Positions 45,925-52,936 of a stretch of 64,000 bases of DNA are shown in pieces. The notes under the pieces were generated by a model that had not been told where the DNA came from, searched no databases, and saw nothing but the letters and a program-made list of their open reading frames with translations. Numbering within the stretch: the stretch's first letter is position 1; every line of letters begins with the position of its first letter. The DNA comes from Ichthyobacterium seriolicida (lineage in GTDB: Bacteria > Bacteroidota > Bacteroidia > Flavobacteriales > Ichthyobacteriaceae): contig NZ_AP014564.1 in NCBI RefSeq assembly GCF_002369955.1, positions 683,097-747,096 on the forward strand, in the 5' to 3' direction. A program made the translations under genes and the position numbers.

Positions 45925-47184
45925 TCACTTAGGGCTAATAACTTTTTTAGTGCTTTTTAGGTCGAATACATTATTTATAATGTCAATAGAGCTGCCATCA
46001 TTTTTAATTATGTGATTGGCAATTTGTGTGGTTATTCTCTGTATCATCCTAGATGATATCAAATGGGCATCTTCTTTATTGAAAGAAGGCATTTTTTTTT
46101 CTAAAAAGTCTATTTCGGCATATTTTATATCATTTAGCATATCTCTAAAAGCATTTATGGTAGGGGCGAATTTCCTAGTTTTTACCCACTCGAGAAAATC
46201 TTTTTTATGCTCTTGTATTATCTCTTTGGCCAATGGTATCTGACTTTCTCTGTTTTTTAGAGTACTGCTTACTATTTTAGATATCTGATCTACATCTAGG
46301 TAAGTTATATTTTTCATCTCTTGTACTTTGTGATCTACATTTCTAGGAATAGATAAATCTAAAATCAAAATGTCTCTCTTAGAATAGATGTCATTTACTG
46401 TAATTAGGGGGACTGTTGATGATGTAGAAACTATCAATATATCAGCTAAATTTATTTGCTCAGTTATGTCTTTAGGGTCTACTAGATCCAATTTCATTTT
46501 TCCGGCAAATTTTTCTGCATTTTCTACTGTCCTGTTGTATAGTTTAATGCTTTTGCAAGTAGTGTGTTTTACTAAATTTTCACAAGTATTTTTGCCCATT
46601 TTTCCCATTCCATATAGTAAAATGGTCTTTTGAGGCAGAGTATCGACATTTTTAATAATATAATTAGCAGCTGCAAAAGAGACCGAAGCGGCCCCATCAC
46701 TTAGAAGAGTGCTGTTTTTTATAGTTTTACTAGCCTGCATTACACTGTTTGTAAGCCTTTCGAAAAAACTGCTCAACACTCCATTTTTTTTAGAAGATCT
46801 AACAGCTTTTTTAAGTTGTCCTATGATTTCAAAATCTCCTAATATTTGACTTTTAAGACCACAACCGACTTCATATAAATGTGTTATAGCTTTTTGATCA
46901 GTATAGGTATAGCTTATGCTATCAAATAAATCTTTATTTCCATTGGAATATTTACAGAATATATCGATTAAGAGACTTTTATCATGAGCAAAAGCGTAGA
47001 GTTCAGTTCTGTTACAAGTTGAAATAATCAGCAGTGAGTCTACCCCTAGACCTAGAGCATACTTAAAAACATCTTCTTTAAGATCTTCAGAAATATTGAA
47101 AAGCCCTCTCAATTCGCTATTTGCCTTCTCATAACTCAATCCAACGACAAACAGATGTTTCCCTTGCTCTATGTGCTCAATCAT
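45925..47184 (-). CDS. hemA: Glutamyl-tRNA reductase
   Basis: HemA reduces glutamyl-tRNA to glutamate-1-semialdehyde, the first step of haem synthesis by the C5 route. The 419-residue protein has the catalytic-cysteine motif STCNRTELY (55-63, Cys57), the substrate region with VGCGLKSQILGDFEIIGQLK, the NADPH-binding LYGMGKMGKNTCENL and the domain-linking spine helix. It is a single minus-strand gene, convergent with lnt, with a C-containing -7-like box (TACCTTCG) about 66 nt upstream. Confidence 0.95.
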   Translation of the reverse strand: MIEHIEQGKHLFVVGLSYEKANSELRGLFNISEDLKEDVFKYALGLGVDSLLIISTCNRTELYAFAHDKSLLIDIFCKYSNGNKDLFDSISYTYTDQKAITHLYEVGCGLKSQILGDFEIIGQLKKAVRSSKKNGVLSSFFERLTNSVMQASKTIKNSTLLSDGAASVSFAAANYIIKNVDTLPQKTILLYGMGKMGKNTCENLVKHTTCKSIKLYNRTVENAEKFAGKMKLDLVDPKDITEQINLADILIVSTSSTVPLITVNDIYSKRDILILDLSIPRNVDHKVQEMKNITYLDVDQISKIVSSTLKNRESQIPLAKEIIQEHKKDFLEWVKTRKFAPTINAFRDMLNDIKYAEIDFLEKKMPSFNKEDAHLISSRMIQRITTQIANHIIKNDGSSIDIINNVFDLKSTKKVISPK

Positions 47185-47425
47185 ATACTCAGTCGGATAA
47201 AAATAATATTGTAAAAATAGGTATTAAAATACGTAATAACAGACCAACGCGAAGGTAAAAATAAAAAGCTTGTAATTAAAATGAGCAGTTATAAAATGTG
47301 TAAGAAATGAAAGGGTAATTATTTTACAGACTAATTAAATTTTAAGTTGGATTATCTTTGGGGGTTGAATTTGAAAGAGTGTCTATAATATTTTCTTAGG
47401 ATGAGAACTACTGTGCTGCGAATTT

Positions 47426-47433
47426 TACTTTTG
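47426..47433 (+). promoter_or_regulatory. Probable -7 box (TACTTTTG) of pabB
   Basis: It matches TAnnTTTG exactly, 26 nt before the pabB start codon. A second exact match, TATCTTTG, lies further upstream at 47353-47360. Neither has a well-placed -33 TTG. Confidence 0.4.
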
Positions 47434-47459
47434 ACTTTTGATATCTTATAATTTTAGAA

Positions 47460-48788
47460 ATGCATATTGAGTTTAAAGATAGAATAAGAGTTTCAAAATA
47501 CATAGATGATGTAGACATTTGTAAGGCACAGATCTTAAAATGGACTAATTCTAAGTACGATAAAGCAATACTGTTAGATTCTAATCAATACAATAGAGAT
47601 AAATACAAAACTTTTGATTTCATCTTGGCATTGGGAGTTGAAAGAGAATTATTATGTGAATCTGAAAAAGGAGCTTTTGATGAGTTGATTTCTTTTAGAA
47701 AAGAAGTAGATGATTGGCTTTTTGGTCATTTTAGTTATGATTTAAAAAACGATACGGAAGAGGTATATTCTAGAAATTTCGATGGAATTAATTTTCCATC
47801 TATGTATTTTTTTCAGCCACAAAAAATTTTTATTTTAAAGGGTAATGTTTTAGAGTGTTTAGCATTAAAAAATGTAAGTGTCGAGGAAATAGAAAATGAT
47901 TTTTTCCAAATATTAAATTTAAATACGGAGACTGATACATCTGTTTTACAGTGTGAGATAGAGATAAAAAATCGCATTTCTAAAGAGGCCTATATAATGG
48001 CTGTAAAAAAATTATTGGAAGAAATTCAAAAAGGAAATATCTATGAAGTAAATTTTTGTCAAGAATTTTTTGCAGAAGAGATCACTATACGACCCGAAGA
48101 TGTATTTAAGTCTTTAAATAGTATTTCCAAAGCTCCATTTTCTTGTTTTTACAAGTTTGAAGATCGGTTTTTGATTTGTGCTTCTCCAGAGAGATTTTTG
48201 AAGAAAACAGAGGATAAAATCATTTCTCAACCTATTAAGGGGACGGCAAAAAGAGGAGATAAATATGAGGATCCTTTAATTATTGAATCCTTGAAAAACT
48301 CTTTGAAAGAGCAAACAGAAAATATAATAGTAGTAGATTTAGTTAGGAATGATCTCTCTCATTTCGCTGCTGACAATAGTGTTAAAGTAGAAGAATTATG
48401 CGGGGTTTACACATTCGAACAAGTACATCAGTTAATATCGACTATAACAGCGGAATTAAAAAGTGATGTTTCAATAGAAAATGTGATAAAAAAGGCTTTC
48501 CCAATGGGATCTATGACTGGAGCACCTAAAATAAAAGCCATGCAATTATTAGAAAAATATGAGAGCACAAAAAGGGGTATATATTCTGGATCGGTTGGCT
48601 ATATCACCCCTGGAGGGGATTTTGATTTTAATGTTGTAATACGCAGTATTCTTTATAATAGCACAAAAAAGTATGTGTCGTTTATCACTGGAGGCGCTAT
48701 TACCTCTCTATCTATTCCCGAAGAAGAATATCAAGAGTGTATGTTAAAAGCAAAGGCAATGATAAAAGTATTAAGTGAATATAGATAA
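47460..48788 (+). CDS. pabB: Aminodeoxychorismate synthase component I
   Basis: PabB converts chorismate with ammonia to 4-amino-4-deoxychorismate for folate. The 442-residue protein belongs to the chorismate-binding family. The PIKGTAKRG motif (258-266) carries the Lys typical of PabB rather than the Ala of anthranilate synthase. Further conserved segments are YEVNFCQEF, CASPERFLK, IVVDLVRNDLS, PMGSMTGAPKIKAMQLLEKYE, RGIYSGSVGYI and the terminal ITGGAITSLS. It is followed closely by tsaE, whose start is 16 bp after its stop. Confidence 0.9.
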   Translation: MHIEFKDRIRVSKYIDDVDICKAQILKWTNSKYDKAILLDSNQYNRDKYKTFDFILALGVERELLCESEKGAFDELISFRKEVDDWLFGHFSYDLKNDTEEVYSRNFDGINFPSMYFFQPQKIFILKGNVLECLALKNVSVEEIENDFFQILNLNTETDTSVLQCEIEIKNRISKEAYIMAVKKLLEEIQKGNIYEVNFCQEFFAEEITIRPEDVFKSLNSISKAPFSCFYKFEDRFLICASPERFLKKTEDKIISQPIKGTAKRGDKYEDPLIIESLKNSLKEQTENIIVVDLVRNDLSHFAADNSVKVEELCGVYTFEQVHQLISTITAELKSDVSIENVIKKAFPMGSMTGAPKIKAMQLLEKYESTKRGIYSGSVGYITPGGDFDFNVVIRSILYNSTKKYVSFITGGAITSLSIPEEEYQECMLKAKAMIKVLSEYR

Positions 48789-48804
48789 TTCAAAGTTATA
48801 TAAA

Positions 48805-49218
48805 ATGGAATATATCGCTAAAAATAAGGAAGACTTATTTGCTATAGCAAAGGATATTATCACGAGAAAAACATCAAAGATATTTTGTCTAAATGGAGAG
48901 ATGGGAGTTGGCAAAACTACTTTGATAAAAGAAATATTAAAAGTTTTAGGTGTAGAAGATAATACTTCTAGCCCCAGTTTTTCAATCATAAATGAATATC
49001 TTTCTGCTTTGGACAGTTCGCCTATTTATCATTTAGATTTTTATAGGTTAAATGACAAATTTGAGATTTACGATACGGGATGTGAAGAGTATTTTTATTC
49101 TGGTTATTATTGTTTTATAGAGTGGAGCGATAAGTTTGCTGATATAATACCAGAGGGAGCTGTTCGGATTAACATGAAACTAAGTGGATATAACAGAATT
49201 ATACAGTGCAATTATTAA
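48805..49218 (+). CDS. tsaE: tRNA threonylcarbamoyladenosine biosynthesis ATPase TsaE
   Basis: TsaE is the ATPase that, with TsaB and TsaD, makes the t6A37 modification of ANN-decoding tRNAs. The 137-residue protein has Walker A GEMGVGKTT (31-39), SSPSFSIINEY (switch region), IYHLDFYRL and IEWSDKFADIIPE, all typical. ATG 48805 begins the family-like MEYIAKNKED; an upstream GTG at 48775 inside pabB would add an atypical 10 residues. It overlaps the next gene by 13 bp. Confidence 0.93.
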   Translation: MEYIAKNKEDLFAIAKDIITRKTSKIFCLNGEMGVGKTTLIKEILKVLGVEDNTSSPSFSIINEYLSALDSSPIYHLDFYRLNDKFEIYDTGCEEYFYSGYYCFIEWSDKFADIIPEGAVRINMKLSGYNRIIQCNY

Positions 49219-49571
49219 AGAGGTTTTATTACTACATAATAGGGATTGGAATAGGTATATTAATAACATATTTCTTTTTTAGAGATAGAGATATTTCTTT
49301 TTCGTATATGCCTACAGCCAGAGTGTTAAAAAATATAAATAGCAAATATTTATTATTCACAGATGAATCAAAGCAACAGTTAGAGAGTTTGGATATAGAT
49401 ACCCTTCAAGTAAAAAAAATGTTGAAAGATGGAGATGTAAATTTCTCCGAGAGCGATACTTCTTTAGATTCTTGTAAGATATATCAGATAGAATCCGAAT
49501 CTTTCATTGTGAGAGTAAAAAACTGTGATAGTACAGCTCTTTTAATTCATGCTAAAAGAAAAAATGATTAA
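49206..49571 (+). CDS. Small membrane-anchored protein (DUF4258-like)
   Basis: The 121-residue protein has one N-terminal transmembrane segment (about 8-25, YYYIIGIGIGILITYFFF) and a soluble domain with YMPTARVLKNI, LDIDTLQVKKMLKDGDVNFS and ESDTSLDSCKIYQIE. It resembles small flavobacterial proteins located after tsaE that are listed as DUF4258, but I give that name from memory. The start is GTG at 49206, inside the tsaE end. Its function is unknown. Confidence 0.65.
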   Translation: MQLLKRFYYYIIGIGIGILITYFFFRDRDISFSYMPTARVLKNINSKYLLFTDESKQQLESLDIDTLQVKKMLKDGDVNFSESDTSLDSCKIYQIESESFIVRVKNCDSTALLIHAKRKND

Positions 49572-49625
49572 AATATTTAGGTTTAAATATTTAGGAGGGA
49601 AAAAATAAAGTTTTATAATTAAAAG

Positions 49626-49699
49626 TGACTCCGGCAGGATTCAAACCTGCAACCTCTTGAGCCGTAATCAAGTGCACTATTCAGTTATGCTACGGAGCC
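49626..49699 (-). tRNA. tRNA-Arg (anticodon ACG)
   Basis: Read on the minus strand this 74-nt sequence folds into a full cloverleaf: acceptor GGCTCCG/CGGAGTC, D-arm with GCAT/GTGC, anticodon stem CTTGA/TCAAG with loop TTACGGC (anticodon ACG), and T-arm GCAGG/CCTGC with loop TTTGAAT. The discriminator is A, and CCA is not encoded. The ACG anticodon would need A34-to-inosine editing to read CGC and CGA. Confidence 0.95.
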
Positions 49700-49739
49700 T
49701 AATTTGGACCTCAAAATTAACAGTTTTTTTGCCAAAAAA

Positions 49740-51365
49740 CTAAGAGTTAGAATAAATCTCTTCCCTTATCTTTTTTATATCACTAGAGGATATATACTCA
49801 TCGTAAGTACAGTTTTTGTCTATAGTGCCATTGGGAGTTATCTCTATAATTCTGTTGGCCACTGTTTGGACAAATTCGTGATCGTGTGTTGTCAATAATA
49901 CGGTTCCCTTAAATGTCTTTAAAGAATTATTAAAAGCAGTTATGGACTCCATATCTAAATGCCTAGTAGGCTCATCTAAAAGTAGCACATTAGCTCTCAA
50001 TAACATCATTCTAGAGATCATACACCTGACTTTCTCCCCACCTGAAAGCACATTACAAGGCTTTAGAGCTTCTTCTTTAGAAAAGAGCATTTTACCTAAA
50101 AATCCTCTTATAAAAATTTCATCTTTCTCATTGTCTTTAGCATATCTAGTCAGCCACTCTACCAGATTGTCATCACTTTGAAAATACTCAGAGTTATCAT
50201 AAGGCAAAAAAGCAGTTTTGGTAGTTATTCCCCAGTTGTATTCTCCAGAGTCTGGTTCAATTTCTCCTGCTAATATTTGATAAAAATATGTGGTGGCTAA
50301 ACTGTTTTTAGATAAAATGGCTACTTTATCTCCTTTGTTTAAATTGATATCAATATTTTTGAACAGGCATTCTCCTTCTAAGGATTTAGACATTTTTTTG
50401 ACATGCAATATTTGATCTCCTACCTCTCTTTCTTGTTCGAAGATAATACCTGGATATTTTCTATTAGATGGTTTTATCTCATCTATATTGAGTTTTTCTA
50501 ATAACTTTTTTCTACTTGTAGCTTGTTTGGATTTAGAAGCATTAGCGCTAAAACGATCTATAAAAGACTGCAATTCTTTTCTTTTGTCTTCTATCTTTTT
50601 ATTATCCTGGCTCTTTTGTTTTAAAGCCAATTGACTACTCTCATGCCAAAAAGTATAATTTCCAGTAAATACATTTATTTTTCCGTAATCTATGTCTACA
50701 ATACGCGTGCATACAGAATCTAAAAAATGACGATCGTGAGATACCACTATAACGGTGTTTTCAAAATCTGCGAGAAAATTCTCCAGCCATGATATGGTAT
50801 CCACGTCAAGTCCGTTAGTCGGCTCATCAAGTATTAAGATATCTGGATTGCCAAACAGAGCTTGGGCTAATAAAACTCTAACTTTTTCTTTTTCTGTGAG
50901 TTCTCCCACATTGGAATAATGTGTGTCTTCGAATATTCCTAGAGAGGATAACAATGATGCGGCATCGCTTTCGGCTACCCATCCGCCCATCTCTTCATAT
51001 TTGAGACCTAAGTCTGCCACTTTTAATCCATCTTCTTCCGAAAAGTCTTCTTTAGCATAAATGGCATCCATCTTAGATTTTACCGAATAAAGAGGTTTAT
51101 TGCCCATTATTACAGTTTCTAAAACTTGATATTTGTCAAAAGCAAAATGGTCCTGAGATAAAACAGACATCCTTTTGCCTTGTTCTATGTGTATAGAGCC
51201 AGATGTGGGCTCTTCTTCTTTGGATAGGATTTTTAAGAGAGTAGACTTTCCAGCACCGTTAGCGCCAATTACACCGTAGCAATTTTGAGTTGTAAATTTG
51301 ATATTTACTTGGTCGAAAAGAACCCTTTTGCCAAACTGAACGGACAGATCGGATACTGTAAGCAT
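49740..51365 (-). CDS. ABC-F family ATPase (YbiT-like)
   Basis: This 541-residue soluble protein has two ABC domains and no membrane part; ABC-F proteins act on the ribosome. Domain 1 has an intact Walker A (GANGAGKST, about 36-44) and DEPTNGLDVDT, but the signature is the atypical LTEKEKVRVLLAQALF. In domain 2 the Walker A is degenerate (ILSKNSLATTYFYQIL, no GK[ST]), while the signature LSGGEKVR is canonical, and the Walker B/D-loop reads LLLDEPTRHLD with Arg for the usual Asn. The N-terminal GQFGKR/LFDQVNIKF, FAFDKYQVLETVIMGNKPLY and EEDGLKVADL segments place it near YbiT. Confidence 0.9.
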   Translation of the reverse strand: MLTVSDLSVQFGKRVLFDQVNIKFTTQNCYGVIGANGAGKSTLLKILSKEEEPTSGSIHIEQGKRMSVLSQDHFAFDKYQVLETVIMGNKPLYSVKSKMDAIYAKEDFSEEDGLKVADLGLKYEEMGGWVAESDAASLLSSLGIFEDTHYSNVGELTEKEKVRVLLAQALFGNPDILILDEPTNGLDVDTISWLENFLADFENTVIVVSHDRHFLDSVCTRIVDIDYGKINVFTGNYTFWHESSQLALKQKSQDNKKIEDKRKELQSFIDRFSANASKSKQATSRKKLLEKLNIDEIKPSNRKYPGIIFEQEREVGDQILHVKKMSKSLEGECLFKNIDINLNKGDKVAILSKNSLATTYFYQILAGEIEPDSGEYNWGITTKTAFLPYDNSEYFQSDDNLVEWLTRYAKDNEKDEIFIRGFLGKMLFSKEEALKPCNVLSGGEKVRCMISRMMLLRANVLLLDEPTRHLDMESITAFNNSLKTFKGTVLLTTHDHEFVQTVANRIIEITPNGTIDKNCTYDEYISSSDIKKIREEIYSNS

Positions 51366-51403
51366 GATAATAAATTATTTTTTGAGTTGTAGAATTAGGG
51401 GCA

Positions 51404-51411
51404 CAAAGGTA
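51404..51411 (-). promoter_or_regulatory. Probable -7 box (TACCTTTG) of the ABC-F gene
   Basis: It matches TAnnTTTG exactly on the minus strand, 39 nt upstream of the start codon. The IS1595 remnant begins about 25 bp further upstream. Confidence 0.5.
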
Positions 51412-51435
51412 ATTTTTTATATCTATATATGTTTC

Positions 51436-51557
51436 GGTTCAAGACAAACTTAAGGTAAATTTATATGCGTGTAAATCCTTATCTTATCTATGAAAAATGA
51501 GTATATAATTCGTTTGAGAATTTTTGAGGCAAAATTCAGGTCTATTTTACGGTTATT
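51436..51557 (+). mobile_element. IS1595-family remnant
   Basis: It begins with GGTTCAAGACAAACTTAAGG, nearly the terminal inverted repeat of the element at 52189-52928, and continues with the start of its transposase on the plus strand (MKNEYIIRLRIFEAKFRSIL, then RLF). Homology ends near 51557, so about 120 bp of the element survive. It abuts a fragment of the barrel gene. It probably marks the site of an IS-linked deletion. Confidence 0.85.
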
Positions 51558-51597
51558 TTGCAAGGTTATTACTGAGAATGTAAATTGAATTAAAAAT

Positions 51598-51681
51598 TTA
51601 GAAGTTGTAGGTAATTCCAAAAATTATATATGCTAGAGGTCCGTTATTTATTACTACCTCATCAATTCCATCCGATATAGT
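51598..51681 (-). pseudogene. C-terminal fragment of a second barrel gene copy
   Basis: The 27 codons and the stop read TISDGIDEVVINN then GPLAYIIFGITYNF, matching the last 27 residues of the protein at 52937-55525 (with D-to-E-type changes only at K/E, K/G and D/N). The rest of this copy has been lost. It shows that the barrel and peptide genes were once duplicated as a unit. Confidence 0.9.
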
Positions 51682-51892
51682 GTATAGAATAAGATGAATA
51701 TTAGCATATGCCTCTTAAGATATAGTTATTTAAAGACTTTCAAATGTTTTCGTTAAGCGATTCTATTAATTTTACTAGGGTTACCAGAGATTTTTTTTGG
51801 ATTTGATAAAATTTTTGCAAAAAAAACGAACTTTATTGAAAATTATTTATATATTTCGGGCATGTTTATCGTTTAATTTAAAGAAACAAATT
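51678..51892 (+). repeat. Duplicated leader of the peptide gene, copy 1
   Basis: The sequence between the barrel fragment and the peptide gene is repeated at 55663-55878, with the identical core ATTTAAAGACTTTCAAATGT followed by TTTCGTTAAGCGATTCTATT. It carries the promoter and leader of the peptide gene; the likely -7 box is TATATTTC at 51850-51857, one base from TAnnTTTG. Confidence 0.85.
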
Positions 51893-52087
51893 ATGAAAAA
51901 ATTATTATTTCTCACAATTTCCTTAAGTACTTGTTTATTAACTTATGCTTATTCCTTTTCAAATTTTAATCAAGAAGAGGATACGGTGTATGTTTGTTCA
52001 AGTTCACGGAGCATATGTTATAAATCAGAGGGTGTAGTAGTTCGCGGAGATTTGAAAGCAATAGTAATAGATAAAGGTTCCCGTTAA
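51893..52087 (+). CDS. Small secreted cysteine-containing peptide
   Basis: This 64-residue predicted exported peptide has a signal peptide (MKKLLFLTISLSTCLLTYAY) followed by a short mature part with two cysteines (Cys35 and Cys42, in YVCSSSRSICYKSEG) that could form one disulfide, and a basic end. I know no exact family. In size, cysteines and neighbourhood (beta-propeller lipoprotein, MauE-like protein, GLPGLI protein) it is like the NVEALA-type peptides of Bacteroides, but it lacks the NVEALA motif. ATG 51893 is chosen because the signal begins there and a promoter box lies 36 nt upstream. A broken second copy lies at 55879. Confidence 0.75.
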   Translation: MKKLLFLTISLSTCLLTYAYSFSNFNQEEDTVYVCSSSRSICYKSEGVVVRGDLKAIVIDKGSR

Positions 52088-52131
52088 TTGAAAAGAAGGA
52101 TATGTAAACTTATTCTACGCTTCTTGCCAAT

Positions 52132-52168
52132 AAAAACTGTTTCTGTTATGTAGAAGCAGTTTTTGTTG
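52132..52168 (+). terminator. Terminator of the peptide gene
   Basis: AAAAACTGTTTC and GAAGCAGTTTTT form a 12-bp stem with one G-T pair around TGTTATGTA. The counterpart after the broken copy (about 55978-56011) has a disrupted left arm. Confidence 0.75.
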
Positions 52169-52188
52169 GTTTAGTATTAATAGAATTC

Positions 52189-52928
52189 GGTTCAAGACAA
52201 CTTAAGGGGATTTTTTCTTAGCCATTTTGACAGATAAGAATACAAATTTTCATTGCGATAATTAAATCTCCATTCACACTCTTTTAGGTGATAATAAAAA
52301 TTGTGTTTATGGACTCCTCTAAATCTGGATAATCGAACTTTACATAGTCCCCAAAAACTCTCAATTCCATTAATGTGATTTACTCCTTTAGTAAATTCAT
52401 TTTCACTATGTTTTACTCTATAATGCTTCTTATAACCATAGTTTACCAAGCTGTCATAAGACTTAAAACCATCAGTATAAATTGTACTTTCTTTACTTGC
52501 TCTGCTCTTTATAATAGGCATTATTACTTATTATGAGCAGTTTTTTACAATTTGTGTATAAACTTTTCCTTCTCTCTTTAACATGCCAAATACAGGAACT
52601 TTTCCTCCTGATCCTCGTCCCCTTTTTCCCCTAGCTCGTTTAGCTCCAAAATAACTCTCATCTAATTCTATTTCCCCTTGATTAAAGAGGCTTTCTTCTT
52701 CGCATTTTTGAGCAATTAACAAACGTAATCTGTCAAAAATTTTGTTGATAGTATAACGGTTTACATCAGTCAATTTACTAACTTTTTTCGCTTGAATATC
52801 TAGGTGAGATAACCGTAAAATAGACATGAATTTTGCCTCAGAAATTCTCAAACGGATTATATGCTCATTTTTCATAGATAGGATAAGGGTTTGCACACAT
52901 ATAAACTTGCCTTAAGTTGTCTTGAACC
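52189..52928 (-). mobile_element. IS1595-family insertion sequence
   Basis: This 740-bp element has perfect 19-bp terminal inverted repeats (GGTTCAAGACAACTTAAGG at both ends). It carries a single transposase frame on the minus strand that is interrupted by two stops. No 8-bp target duplication is seen (TAGAATTC on the left, TTAAAAAT on the right), which suggests rearrangement after insertion. Its right end lies 8 bp from the stop codon of the barrel gene. A partial copy in opposite orientation lies at 51436. Confidence 0.92.
52192..52896 (-). pseudogene. IS1595 transposase with two in-frame stops
   Basis: This 235-codon DDE transposase reading frame is interrupted by TAA TAA at 52528-52533; both halves stay in the same frame, so the lesion is not a frameshift. 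The first half has MKNEHIIRLRISEAKF, an HTH-like SKLTDVNRYTINKIFDRL and the first catalytic Asp in ELDESYFGAKR (ISXO2-like domain). The second half has the second Asp in IYTDGFKSYD and the Glu in NGIESFWGLCKVRL. No N-terminal zinc ribbon is present. The original start is probably the ATG of MKNEH. It is likely inactive unless another copy supplies transposase. Confidence 0.88.
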
Positions 52929-52936
52929 TTAAAAAT

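Noticed and set aside
52192-52896. Programmed frameshift or readthrough in the IS1595 transposase
   Set aside because: Both halves are in the same frame with two consecutive TAA codons and no slippery heptamer at the junction, so simple inactivation is more likely.
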